A stretch of DNA of 37,893 bases from an uncultured Eggerthellaceae bacterium (lineage in GTDB: Bacteria; Actinomycetota; Coriobacteriia; Coriobacteriales; Eggerthellaceae), in NCBI GenBank assembly GCA_910585565.1, contig CAJUFC010000028.1:1-37893 (forward strand), read 5' to 3'. Within the stretch, counting starts at the first letter, position 1, and the number at the start of each line of letters is the position of its first letter. The notes under the pieces are model-generated. The model worked only from the letters and a program-made list of their open reading frames with translations. It had not been told where the DNA came from and made no database searches. The translations under genes were made by a program, and so were the position numbers. Shown piece after piece: positions 7,830 through 15,683 of this stretch.

Positions 7830-9212
7830 ATGGCAATCAAGCGCAAAATGCAGAGCGTTCTCGAAAGCTGGGCTTCGTCTGACGCCCGCAAGGCATTCCT
7901 CCTCGTCGGGGCCCGCCAAACGGGCAAGACGTTCACCGTTCGCCAGTTCGCCGCCGAGCACTACCCACACTTCATCGAAGTGAACCTGCTGGAAGACAAG
8001 GATGCCGCGGCCGTTCTGCAGCAAGCGCGCGACACAAAGGACTTTCTTTCGCGCCTGTCCTTGGCGTCTTCGGTCCCCGTGGTGCCGCAGGAAACCCTCA
8101 TCTTCCTCGACGAAGTGCAAGAGGCGCCCGACTTACTTACCGTGGTGAAGTTCCTCGTAGAGGACGGCCGCTATCCCGTCGTGCTCTCAGGCTCGATGCT
8201 CGGGACGGAACTGAAGGGCTATCGTTCGTTCCCGGTCGGCTACGTGCAGATCGAGCGCATGTTCCCGCTCGACTTCGAAGAGTTCTGCTGGTCGCAGGGC
8301 GTGAGCCCTGACATTCTCGACGACGTGCGCGAGGCATACCGCACGCGCAAGCCGCTGGACGAGGGGCTGCATAGCCGCCTCATAGGCCTGTTCCGCTATC
8401 ACGTCGCCATCGGCGGCATGCCTGAGGCCGTCCAGGCATACATCGACTCCTCCTACGACATGGGTGCCGTACGCACCATCGCTTCGCAAATCGTGGAGCA
8501 ATACCGCTTCGACATCGCTAAGTACGCGGAGCCGCGAGCACCCCAGATACGCGCGATGTACGACGCGGTTCCCAGCCAGCTCGACAAGGTCAACAAGCGT
8601 TTTCGCATGGACGCCCTGAAAAGAGGCGCCGCGTTCTCCCGCTACGAGGATGACTTCAGCTGGCTCATCGATGCGGCTGTGGTGCTTCCCACCTACGTCG
8701 TCACCGAGCCGAAGCGGCCACTCAAGCGAACAGCACAGCCCAGCAAGTTCAAGCTGTACGAATCGGACACGGGACTGCTGCTGTCGCAATATGCCCCGCA
8801 GACGACGCTCGACGTGATCGCCAACGAGCCTTCGGTGAATTTCGGTGCCGTTTACGAGAACGCCGTGGCGCAGGAGCTCGCATGCCAGAACCCAAGCCTG
8901 TTCTATTACCACAACAGCCGAAAGGGCGAAATCGATTTCATCGTGGAGCGAAACGACGGCTCGCTCCTTCCCATCGAGGTGAAATCGGGCAAGGACTACA
9001 AGCTGCACACAGCGCTGAACAACCTCTTGGGAACACGCGACTTCGGCATCGACGAGGCATGCGTGCTGTCCATGGCGAATGTGGAGGAAGACGAGCGCCA
9101 GGGAAAGCCCGTCTGGTATCTGCCGCTGTACATGGCGTTCTGCATCGCCGAGGAGACGAACGGGAGCCTGGCAGGCGTGCGCCTGACGCCGCCGGGCTTC
9201 GATGCGTGCTGA
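7830..9212 (+). CDS. AAA ATPase with C-terminal DUF4143 domain
   Basis: 460 aa. The N-terminal AAA_14 domain has Walker A GARQTGKT (residues 27-34) and Walker B TLIFLDEVQE (D94-E95). The C-terminal half is DUF4143-like and ends in a PD-(D/E)XK-like signature: GEIDFIV, then LLPIEVKSGK around residues 368-392. The biological role of this widespread family is not settled; proposals include defence and toxin-like functions. The ATG at 7830 follows a G-rich ribosome binding site. The unusual phased repeats immediately upstream suggest autoregulation or a DNA-bound assembly. It stands alone with no operon partner on its strand. Confidence 0.88.
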   Translation: MAIKRKMQSVLESWASSDARKAFLLVGARQTGKTFTVRQFAAEHYPHFIEVNLLEDKDAAAVLQQARDTKDFLSRLSLASSVPVVPQETLIFLDEVQEAPDLLTVVKFLVEDGRYPVVLSGSMLGTELKGYRSFPVGYVQIERMFPLDFEEFCWSQGVSPDILDDVREAYRTRKPLDEGLHSRLIGLFRYHVAIGGMPEAVQAYIDSSYDMGAVRTIASQIVEQYRFDIAKYAEPRAPQIRAMYDAVPSQLDKVNKRFRMDALKRGAAFSRYEDDFSWLIDAAVVLPTYVVTEPKRPLKRTAQPSKFKLYESDTGLLLSQYAPQTTLDVIANEPSVNFGAVYENAVAQELACQNPSLFYYHNSRKGEIDFIVERNDGSLLPIEVKSGKDYKLHTALNNLLGTRDFGIDEACVLSMANVEEDERQGKPVWYLPLYMAFCIAEETNGSLAGVRLTPPGFDAC

Positions 9213-9247
9213 CGATGTGCACTTGAGAATTGCCTGCTCAGGAGGCT

Positions 9248-9265
9248 TGTCAAAGCATTTTGACA
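9248..9265. promoter_or_regulatory. Inverted repeat containing TTGACA
   Basis: TGTCAAA (9248-9254) and TTTGACA (9259-9265) are perfect inverted copies separated by 4 nt. The right arm is a consensus -35 hexamer facing the small membrane gene, but no good -10 lies at the expected distance. It could instead be an operator or a weak terminator for the ATPase gene. Confidence 0.35.
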
Positions 9266-9351
9266 GCGGCTATTCTCCCTTGCCGAACACAGGGGCGCCG
9301 GGGTCGTGCTAGCCTTCGTGGCGTTTTTGCTCAATAGAGGAAAGGGATTTG

Positions 9352-9522
9352 ATGATATCGACGCACGCATTCATGATCTTGGTTTTGGTGATGGGAATCG
9401 CGGTCGCTTTGCTTGGCATCGGACTCACGTACCTGTCCATCCAGATGAACCAGCGCCTCAAAGGGCTTGAAATGATCCTGGCAAAGATGCAGGATGGAAG
9501 CGAAACCGAACGCATCGCCTAA
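9352..9522 (+). CDS. Small single-span membrane protein
   Basis: 56 aa. A hydrophobic helix spans about residues 6-27 (FMILVLVMGIAVALLGIGLTY in part), followed by an amphipathic, charged tail ending in ETERIA. The ATG at 9352 follows GAGGAAAGGGA at 9337-9347. It lies 13 nt upstream of the XRE membrane protein, so the two are very likely one transcription unit. No family is recognised; a partner or sensor subunit for the XRE protein is a guess from position. Confidence 0.7.
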   Translation: MISTHAFMILVLVMGIAVALLGIGLTYLSIQMNQRLKGLEMILAKMQDGSETERIA

Positions 9523-9535
9523 GAGGGGCATCTCC

Positions 9536-10159
9536 TTGCACGAAACGCAGCTCCCCCAACAGCTGAAAGAAAGGCGCGCGCAGCATGGCTTGTCTCAAGA
9601 CGAGCTCGCGCGCGCCATCTACGTCTCCCGGCAGACCATCTCGAACTGGGAGACGGGCAAGACCTATCCGGACGTCGACAGCCTGCTGCTTCTCAGCAAG
9701 GTGCTCGATACCTCCATCGACGAGCTCATCCAAGGAGACGTCGCTATCATGCGCCGAGCCATGCGCGACGACGCACGGAAGATGACGTGGCTCGGCTGGG
9801 GCACCCTCATAGCAGCGCTGCTCGGCATCGTCTTTTTGCTGGGGCTGTCGGCCGCCTGGACCGACCCCGCAGAAATAGGCAACCTCTCGAAGGGCACCGT
9901 CGCCGGCCTGGCAGTGTTCATGCCCCTCTACGCGCTCGGACTGGGGATGGCCCTCGCTGTCGAGCGCATCAAGAAGCGCTACGACATCGTCACCTATCGG
10001 GACCTTGTCGCCTTCTCGCAGGGCGGCGACGAGGCGCTAGCACGCGACGATGAGGGCTTTTCGCGCACGCATCCCGCTTTGAGCATAGCGATGAAGCTGC
10101 TGCTAAGCGCTGCTGCCGGGGCCGGCTTCGGCATCCTCGCATACAAGCTGATAGGGTAA
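9536..10159 (+). CDS. XRE-family HTH regulator with two or more membrane helices
   Basis: 207 aa. The HTH_3 domain covers about residues 4-60 (HGLSQDELARAIYVSRQTISNWE, read in two parts), followed by hydrophobic segments near 85-105, 118-138 and 185-205. The TTG at 9536 is chosen because AGAGGGG lies seven bases before it; an upstream in-frame ATG at 9494 has no ribosome binding site and lies inside the preceding gene. It resembles the XRE membrane protein at 2014-3090 in architecture but is shorter. No obvious target gene follows it, so autoregulation or a distant target is likely. Confidence 0.8.
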   Translation: MHETQLPQQLKERRAQHGLSQDELARAIYVSRQTISNWETGKTYPDVDSLLLLSKVLDTSIDELIQGDVAIMRRAMRDDARKMTWLGWGTLIAALLGIVFLLGLSAAWTDPAEIGNLSKGTVAGLAVFMPLYALGLGMALAVERIKKRYDIVTYRDLVAFSQGGDEALARDDEGFSRTHPALSIAMKLLLSAAAGAGFGILAYKLIG

Positions 10160-10243
10160 GCAGGAGACGCAAGCGCCTCGGAGGCCAGCCTCGGAGCAAC
10201 TGCCCCCACGGCACCAACCCCGCGCTCGCAGCCTTCAGCCGTC

Positions 10244-10816
10244 TTAGGAATACAAAGCTCCGCGCAGGAGCGCGAACAGGGTCTCGTCAAGCGGCTTTTT
10301 GTGGCGCGCTGCATCCAACATCGTCTCCCACACGAGGCTGCACAGCAGCTCGGGCGCCAACGGCCCCACAAGCGCCGCATGGTCAATCGCCGGATCGCGC
10401 TCAAGCGCTGCCCGCAGGCCGCGCTGGGCATGGGCGAAGCTCTCTGCCTCGCGCTGATGCGCGATATCTAGGTCATAGGCACCCAGTGCGGCCAGGCCGT
10501 CAGGAAAGTCGCTGCGAAACTCTTCCAGCGCTCGGGCCATCTCGCCTGAAAGCTGCTGGCAGAACTCGATGAAGTCAATGTCTCCGGCGTCGCTCGCGAT
10601 GCTCATGCGGTCAAAGAACGCCTCGCGCCAGAACCGCGCCACCACATCGTTGACCAGCTCGGTCTTCGTGGGATAGGAGTGGTACACCGTGCCGATGGCC
10701 ACGCCGCACGCCGAAGCCACCGCGCGGATGCTGAGCGCACCCAAGCCGCTGGTCGCCGCTATCCCGTACGCAGCTTCGAGGACCTGCTCCTTGCTGATGA
10801 CCGGGCGATTTCCCAT
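10244..10816 (-). CDS. TetR-family transcriptional regulator
   Basis: 190 aa. Residues 1-50 are the TetR N-terminal HTH (AAYGIAATSGLGALSIRAVA, then ACGVAIGTVYHSYPTKTELV). The remainder is a helical ligand-binding domain of usual size. The start at 10816 is preceded by AGGAGA, while the upstream in-frame ATG at 10921 is not. The gene is divergent from a small membrane protein, and a 34-bp perfect palindrome lies between them. Confidence 0.9.
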   Translation of the reverse strand: MGNRPVISKEQVLEAAYGIAATSGLGALSIRAVASACGVAIGTVYHSYPTKTELVNDVVARFWREAFFDRMSIASDAGDIDFIEFCQQLSGEMARALEEFRSDFPDGLAALGAYDLDIAHQREAESFAHAQRGLRAALERDPAIDHAALVGPLAPELLCSLVWETMLDAARHKKPLDETLFALLRGALYS

Positions 10817-10940
10817 GGCTGTCTCCTTTTGGTGCCGTGCCGCCGGCGCCGCTCCTTGTGATTGGCCGTACAGACGATACCACGGTGAAGACTCCATGAA
10901 TAGGCATATGCCCCTTGCCAACGCCGGTCTAGCGTCCTAA

Positions 10941-10974
10941 TATGAACGTTGTTCATTAATGAACAACGTTCATA
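10941..10974. promoter_or_regulatory. 34-bp perfect palindrome, two tandem TetR-type operators
   Basis: The sequence from 10941 to 10974 is its own reverse complement. It resolves into two 15-bp imperfect palindromes, ATGAAC-GTT-GTTCAT (10942-10956) and ATGAAC-AAC-GTTCAT (10959-10973), with centres 17 bp apart. Paired half-sites of this kind bind two TetR-family dimers. The site is 24 nt before the membrane protein start and about 125 nt before the TetR start, so it fits joint repression of both genes. Confidence 0.75.
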
Positions 10975-10997
10975 GAAAACGGATGAAAGGACCACCC

Positions 10998-11504
10998 ATG
11001 TCACCCGAGCTCATCTTCGCCACCATTGCCATCTCCTTGGCGCTGGTCTTCTACACCTGGGGCGTCTTCGGCGAACGCCACGCGGGAATGCTCAGCCTCA
11101 AGCATGTGCTGCTGTTCTGGGCAGGCCTCGCCTGCGACACCACCGGCACCCTCACCATGAGCAACATCGCCAGCCAATCGACGGCGACCGGCTTTGACAT
11201 CCACGCCCTCACCGGCATGGCAGCCATCGTGCTCATGCTCGTTCACGCTGTCTGGGCCACGATTGCCTATCGGCGCGGCAGCCAGACGGCACTGCATCGC
11301 TTCCACGCGTTCAGCACCGCAGTGTGGCTGCTTTGGCTCGTGCCCTACATCATTGGCATGCTCGTCGGCATCCCAGCCATCCACCTGAAAGCCGTGTGCG
11401 CGATCGGCACCAGCGTCATCGTGGTGGCTGCGCTGGCTGCCGTCATCGTCGGGCGCGACCGCATCCGCGCACGCCGCGCGACGGCCAAGGGCAGCCTGCA
11501 CTAG
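10998..11504 (+). CDS. Small four-helix membrane protein, TIGR03987/HsmA-like
   Basis: 168 aa with about five hydrophobic segments (residues 3-22, 38-55, 70-92, 108-128 and 135-155) and conserved-looking GVFGERH, LKHVLLFWAGL and ALTGMAAIVLMLVHAVWA stretches. It resembles the family annotated TIGR03987/HsmA; function is not established. The ATG at 10998 follows GAAAGGA, preferred over an upstream ATG lying inside the operator palindrome. It is divergent from the TetR gene and probably controlled by it, which would suit an efflux or stress role, but this is inference. Confidence 0.7.
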   Translation: MSPELIFATIAISLALVFYTWGVFGERHAGMLSLKHVLLFWAGLACDTTGTLTMSNIASQSTATGFDIHALTGMAAIVLMLVHAVWATIAYRRGSQTALHRFHAFSTAVWLLWLVPYIIGMLVGIPAIHLKAVCAIGTSVIVVAALAAVIVGRDRIRARRATAKGSLH

Positions 11505-11510
11505 CGGCGC

Positions 11511-11792
11511 TGCCAGGACGGCAAGCCCATGCGCAGCAGCGTGCTCGCGCGACAGGGCGCGAAGGTGTGCGCATGTGCGCGCCGCGAGGAAAAGCTCGAG
11601 AGCCTGAAGGACGAGATGGCCAAAGAGGACGCTGAGGTGCTGCCCGTCGTATGCGACGTGACCGACCCGACCCAGATCAAGGCCGCCGTTGCGGCGTGCG
11701 TCGATCATTTCGGCGGCGTGGACATCCTGGCGAACTGCGCCCAGGGCTCCATGCTCTACCGCGAGATCAGCGGCATCCACCTGCACACCTAA
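11511..11792 (+). pseudogene. Fragment of a short-chain dehydrogenase/reductase
   Basis: The frame carries LARQGAKVCACARREEKLE, then VCDVTDPTQI and FGGVDILANCAQG. These match the second beta strand, the DV acidic turn and the NNAG region of SDR enzymes (here NCAQG). The glycine-rich TGxxxGIG cofactor loop before it is degraded, and everything after about residue 87, including the YxxxK catalytic pair, is missing. No good start or ribosome binding site is visible, so this is a decayed gene left between the membrane protein and rhodanese genes. Confidence 0.75.
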
Positions 11793-12007
11793 ACCGGCAC
11801 GCCGGCAGCGCAACAGAGGCAGGAGGCAAGAGCCACGCCGCCCGCCTGCCGTTGCCAACCGATTCGTTACGGGATGCAGTCTGGCGCGTGACGCTTGGGA
11901 GGAGCTGGCTCCCCACCGAGGGCATGAGCGGTAGCATCGGTGCCCAGATTGTCCGACGTATTTCGTGAGGCCTTCGCATGATGGCCTCGGGTTTGATAGG
12001 AGCCACC

Positions 12008-12373
12008 ATGAGCGCAAACACCGACCGCATCCAGACCATCGACAGCGACCGCATTGAGCAGGCACAGCAAGAGGGCGTGACGCTCATCGACGTGCGCCCG
12101 GCCTTCATGTACGACGAAGGACACATCCCCGGCGCCGTGAACGTGCCGCTCGTCATCCCAGAAGACGGCTCCATGATTCCCGACGCGGACATCGTGTCGG
12201 CCGTCTCAGCTGCGGGCGTGCAACCCGATGACGACGTCGTTTTGTACTGCCAGACCGGGCAGCATGCAGGCCTTGCCGCCGACACGCTCGCCAAAGAGGG
12301 CTTCTCTGACATCGAGCTGTACACCGGCAGCATGAACGACTGGACCGCCCAAGGCCTACCCACCGAGCAGTGA
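12008..12373 (+). CDS. Rhodanese-like sulfurtransferase domain protein
   Basis: 121 aa single rhodanese domain. The CH2A-like LIDVRPAFMYDEGHIPGAVNVP block is at residues 26-47, and the active-site loop is YCQTGQHAG with the probable nucleophile Cys81. Such small cytoplasmic proteins carry sulfane sulfur. The start at 12008 is chosen for the AGGAG ahead of it. It converges with the permease and cysteine synthase operon, so a link to sulfur handling is plausible but not proved. A short hairpin (GAGGCC 11967-11972, GGCCTC 11983-11988) lies in the leader. Confidence 0.9.
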   Translation: MSANTDRIQTIDSDRIEQAQQEGVTLIDVRPAFMYDEGHIPGAVNVPLVIPEDGSMIPDADIVSAVSAAGVQPDDDVVLYCQTGQHAGLAADTLAKEGFSDIELYTGSMNDWTAQGLPTEQ

Positions 12374-12403
12374 GGCGCAACGACGCAGGACCGTAGAGCC
12401 AGC

Positions 12404-13534
12404 CTAGAGGCCGCACAGGCGCGCGACGAGGAGCAGCGTGCCCAGAAACGTCACGTTCAGGATGGTGAACAGCTTGAGAAAGTAGCCAGTGGACAAGCGC
12501 TGGTCGTCACGCAGGCTAGGAAACACGCGCCGGACGCTCGTGAAGTGCTGCAGCGTGATGAGACTCGCCAGCGAGCCCACGAGCGTGCCGGCACCCCCGA
12601 TGTTCACGCCTGCCAGCAGCGCCGGCCAATCGGCCGTGAAGTGCGAGAGCAACACCGCCGCAGGCACGTTGCTGATGACCTGGCTCAACCCGGCCGAGAC
12701 CAGCAGCCCATGGACGGACACCAAGCCATGCAGCCATTCGCTGAGAAACGGCATGCGAGCCATGTTCCCCGCAAAGACGAAGAAGCACACGAACGTGAGC
12801 AGCAACGGATAGTCGACGGCCTTGAGCGCCCGTCGGTCGGCATACGCCAGCACAGCTGCGGTCACGAGCACGCTCACCCATACCGGCACCACACGCATGA
12901 CCGCTAGCGCAGCGAACACGAGCAGCAACGCATATGCCAGCATGCGCCGTCGCCCCAGCGGCATCCGGCTGGCCGCCTCCATCGTTGCCGGCGCATCGTG
13001 GGCGCCGCGCGTCAGCAGCCACGTGCATCCTACCACCAGCACCGTCGACACCACGAACAGCGGCGTCATCACCTGCAGGAACTCGAGCAGCCCCAACGCA
13101 TAGTAAGAATAGAGGTAGAGGTTCTGCGGGTTGCCGAACGGCAGCACCATGCCGCACAGGTTGGCAGCCAGCCCCTCCATGACGAAGACGATGGCGACCA
13201 GATGGCTCCAGCCTGCCTTCACCAGCGTGATGGCCGACAGCGGCAGCATGACGATGAGCGCGAGGTCGTTGGTCGCCACCATAGACAGCGCCCCCGTCGT
13301 CAGCACGAGCGCCATCGCCACCGAGCGCGGGGTGGTCAGGCGCTCAATGACCGCATGCGCCAGCCGGTCGAATGCCCCCAGATAGCGAAACGCGTTCGCC
13401 ACCGCCAACACGCAGAAGAGACACCCCAGCGTCTCGACGTCGATATAGGTCAGATAGCCCCCATCGGGCGGCACCACCACCATCGTGACGGCAGCCGCAA
13501 GCGCGGCAATGGCCAAGACCAAGTGTTCACGCAC
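12404..13534 (-). CDS. SLC13/ArsB-like ion transporter permease
   Basis: 376 aa, about 10-11 hydrophobic segments. Features typical of the ion-transporter superfamily are the paired re-entrant motifs: MVATNDLALIVMLPLSA near residue 85 and GNPQNLYLYSYY near 132, with a matching SNVPAAVLLSHF in the second half. The start GTG at 13534 is the only initiation codon after the in-frame cysK stop; a ribosome binding site is poor, suggesting translational coupling. Being 45 nt behind cysK, it may import sulfate, a dicarboxylate or another anion; the substrate is unknown. Confidence 0.8.
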   Translation of the reverse strand: MREHLVLAIAALAAAVTMVVVPPDGGYLTYIDVETLGCLFCVLAVANAFRYLGAFDRLAHAVIERLTTPRSVAMALVLTTGALSMVATNDLALIVMLPLSAITLVKAGWSHLVAIVFVMEGLAANLCGMVLPFGNPQNLYLYSYYALGLLEFLQVMTPLFVVSTVLVVGCTWLLTRGAHDAPATMEAASRMPLGRRRMLAYALLLVFAALAVMRVVPVWVSVLVTAAVLAYADRRALKAVDYPLLLTFVCFFVFAGNMARMPFLSEWLHGLVSVHGLLVSAGLSQVISNVPAAVLLSHFTADWPALLAGVNIGGAGTLVGSLASLITLQHFTSVRRVFPSLRDDQRLSTGYFLKLFTILNVTFLGTLLLVARLCGL

Positions 13535-13579
13535 AAAGCGCCCGAGCCGCCCTGCCCACGATATGTCCGAAGCCGCCGT

Positions 13580-14512
13580 CTATTCCCCTTCGAAGAGGGC
13601 GGTTGAGAAGTACCGCTCGGCGGTGTCGGGCAGCAGCGTGACGACCGTCTTGCCGGGCCCCAGCTTGCGGGCGAGCCTCTGGGCGACAGCAACGTTCGTG
13701 CCGCTCGAGATGCCCACCATGAGCCCTTCCCGCGATGCCAGCTCCCGCGCCACCGCAACTGCCTCCTCGTCAGAGACGACACAGATGTCGTCATAGACGG
13801 ACTGGTCGAGAATGTCCGGGATGATGCCGTCGCCGATGCCCATCTGGTGATGGGTGCCGACGCTGCCGCCGGAAAGCAGCGCCGCATACTCCGGCTCGGC
13901 GGCCCAGACCACGAGGTCGGGGTAGCGCTGACGGAGCGTGCGCCCGATGCCCGAAATCGTGCCACCCGTGCCGATGCCCGAGCAGAAGCCATGGATGGGG
14001 CCGCCCACATCCTCGATGATCTCGAGCGCAGTGTGCTGCTCGTGGGCCGCGAGGTTGTCAGGGTTCTCGAACTGCTGCGGCACGTAGACGCGCGGGTCAG
14101 AGGCGGCCAGAGCTTCGGCCTGGGCGATGCACTCCTTCACGCACGCGCCGATGTCGCCCTCGTCATGGACGACAATCACCTCAGCCCCATAATGGCGCAC
14201 CAGCTTGCGCCGCTCCTCCGACACCGAATCAGGCATGACGATGATCGCCCGGTAGCCTTTCACGGCGCACACCAGCGCCAAGCCGATGCCCTGGTTGCCG
14301 CTCGTCGGCTCCACGATGATGGCGCCTGGACCGATGTCGCCGCGACGTTCGGCCGCCTCGATCATCTGCCACGCCGTGCGCGTCTTCACCGAGCCGCCGA
14401 CGTTCAGCGCCTCGACCTTCACGAGGATCTGAGCGGCATCGGGCTCAGACAAGTGCCTCAAGCGCACCAAAGGCGTGTGCCCCATGGCGTCCAGCACGCT
14501 GTCGAAAACCAT
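13580..14512 (-). CDS. cysK: Cysteine synthase (O-acetylserine sulfhydrylase) family
   Basis: 310 aa fold-type II PLP enzyme making cysteine from O-acetylserine and sulfide. The PLP lysine sits in NVGGSVKTR (K43), the substrate loop in PTSGNQGIGLA (residues 69-79), and the phosphate-binding loop in GIGTGGTISG. Usual motifs are NPGGSVKDR and PTSGNTG, so the N-V-G-G, K-T-R and N-Q-G variants are mildly unusual; related beta-substituting enzymes cannot be excluded. The ATG at 14512 follows AAAGGGG. It leads the two-gene operon with the SLC13-like permease. Confidence 0.88.
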   Translation of the reverse strand: MVFDSVLDAMGHTPLVRLRHLSEPDAAQILVKVEALNVGGSVKTRTAWQMIEAAERRGDIGPGAIIVEPTSGNQGIGLALVCAVKGYRAIIVMPDSVSEERRKLVRHYGAEVIVVHDEGDIGACVKECIAQAEALAASDPRVYVPQQFENPDNLAAHEQHTALEIIEDVGGPIHGFCSGIGTGGTISGIGRTLRQRYPDLVVWAAEPEYAALLSGGSVGTHHQMGIGDGIIPDILDQSVYDDICVVSDEEAVAVARELASREGLMVGISSGTNVAVAQRLARKLGPGKTVVTLLPDTAERYFSTALFEGE

Positions 14513-14546
14513 CGCTACCCCTTTGCCGCATTCGTTCTGTCATGTT

Positions 14547-14616
14547 GCCCGCCCGTTGCGAGCACGTTTGCCCGCCTTGCGCGAGCGCATTTCGCCCGCC
14601 CGTTGCGAGCACGTTT
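14547..14616. repeat. Three tandem 23-bp repeats upstream of cysK
   Basis: The unit GCCCGCCCGTTGCGAGCACG plus TTT occurs exactly at 14547-14569 and 14594-14616. A diverged copy (GCCCGCCTTGCGCGAGCGCA plus TTT... reading to 14592) lies between them. They sit 35-105 nt upstream of the cysK start. A related pair is found at 32785-32827, so this is a dispersed family in this genome. Confidence 0.75.
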
Positions 14617-14630
14617 CAGGATACCCATTT

Positions 14631-14877
14631 TCCGCGGGCACCGAAAGGGCGTTTGGCTCAGCCTGGGAACACGAGCACGCGGGCGCTTGCGCATGCCCCG
14701 CATCGGACGACAGCTCGCGAGCGACAATCCAGGCGAGAGCAATCTTGCCACACCCGTTGTCGCCCACGATGCCGTCCCAGCCCCACTTGAGCCATCGCAC
14801 ACCATAGGCTCCGCTGCAGCAATTCCTGGACGCCACGACACAGCCACCTTATCCAACAAGATGTTTTCAGAAAGCAG
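14631..14877 (-). pseudogene. Frameshifted remnant of an ABC-F ATPase N-terminus
   Basis: On the minus strand one frame reads ENILLDKVAVSWRPG (about 14870-14820), like the first strand of an ABC-F or ABC ATPase. A second frame continues WDGIVGDNGCGKIALAWIVA, then RELSSDAGHAQAP (about 14790-14680), a decayed Walker A (the serine/threonine after Lys is lost) and the following helix. No start, no downstream domains and a frame change show it is a relic. It fills most of the gap between cysK and the DIP1984 gene. Confidence 0.6.
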
Positions 14878-14960
14878 GCACGCGCCGCGCCTGTGGCATA
14901 CTAACCGCAAGACCACGATACAGCACGCCATGCCACGAGGCAGAACGGAGGGATGCGCCC

Positions 14961-15416
14961 ATGAAGCTCGCAGAGGCCCTGCAGGAGCGGGCCGACCTGA
15001 ACCGAAAGATCAGCCAGCTGGAGACGCGGCTGCTTGAGAACAGCTTTACGCAAGACGGCGTCGAGCCCGCGCAGGACCCGAAGAAGCTGCTCGAAGAACT
15101 CGACCGCTGCATCTCGCGCATGGAGCAGCTGATTGCCGCCATCAACAAGGCGAACACCGCAACCATCGTCGACGGAAGCTCCCTCACCGAGCTCATCGCA
15201 CGCAAGGATTGCCTCGCCCTCGAGATCGGCGTGCTGAACAGCGTCATCGGCTCCGCCAGCGGCGCCATCACGCGCTACACGCGCTCCGAAATCAAGATCG
15301 TCCGCATGGTGGACGTCAGCTCGCTGCAGAAGAAGGTCGACCGCCTCTCGAAGGAAGTGCGCGAGGTGGACAACAAGCTACAGCAGGCCAACTGGACGAC
15401 AGAGATCGACATATAA
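14961..15416 (+). CDS. DIP1984-family coiled-coil protein
   Basis: 151 aa, highly charged and helical, with heptad-like spacing in residues 1-75 and 110-145. The start MKLAEALQERADLNRKISQL, the middle LIAAINKANTAT and the C-terminal SSLQKKVDRLSKEVREVDNK match the DIP1984 (septicolysin-like) family. It is cytoplasmic by composition and its function is unknown. The ATG follows GGAGGG. A possible extended -10 (TGGCATACT at about 14893-14901) lies about 60 nt upstream. Confidence 0.85.
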   Translation: MKLAEALQERADLNRKISQLETRLLENSFTQDGVEPAQDPKKLLEELDRCISRMEQLIAAINKANTATIVDGSSLTELIARKDCLALEIGVLNSVIGSASGAITRYTRSEIKIVRMVDVSSLQKKVDRLSKEVREVDNKLQQANWTTEIDI

Positions 15417-15497
15417 CCACATAAGCAGGTAACCTGACCAGGGCGAACGCCAAACCTTGCAGACATTTTGTCTTTAGGCGACCGCTACAGCACGGCG

Positions 15498-15514
15498 GTG
15501 GGTTCGAATCCCGC
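15498..15514 (+). other. tRNA T-arm-like relic
   Basis: GTGGG-TTCGAAT-CCCGC folds as a textbook 5-bp tRNA T-stem with its 7-nt loop. The stretch before it (ACCGC at 15481, GCGGT at 15495) could be a remnant long variable arm. No matching acceptor 5' strand, D-arm or anticodon arm was found in the preceding 80 nt, and no CCA follows, so this is at most a tRNA fragment. The rest of the 15417-15683 gap shows no gene. Confidence 0.4.
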
Positions 15515-15683
15515 AGGATGATGCAAGTGCTATCGCGTACGCATGCATCGTTTTTTCGTGCACTGTTATCACCACGGCGTTGACTGGAAGGCGAGGGAGC
15601 GGTTCGGGGAATTATTCAGCGGTGCCAGGCCGCGTGGCGCCGCATACCACCGTGTGCCCCCACGCAGGACACCCCCCGCTCGA

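Noticed and set aside
15430..15520. A complete tRNA gene
   Set aside because: Only the T-arm fits; no acceptor pairing, no 7-nt anticodon loop and no D-arm could be drawn.
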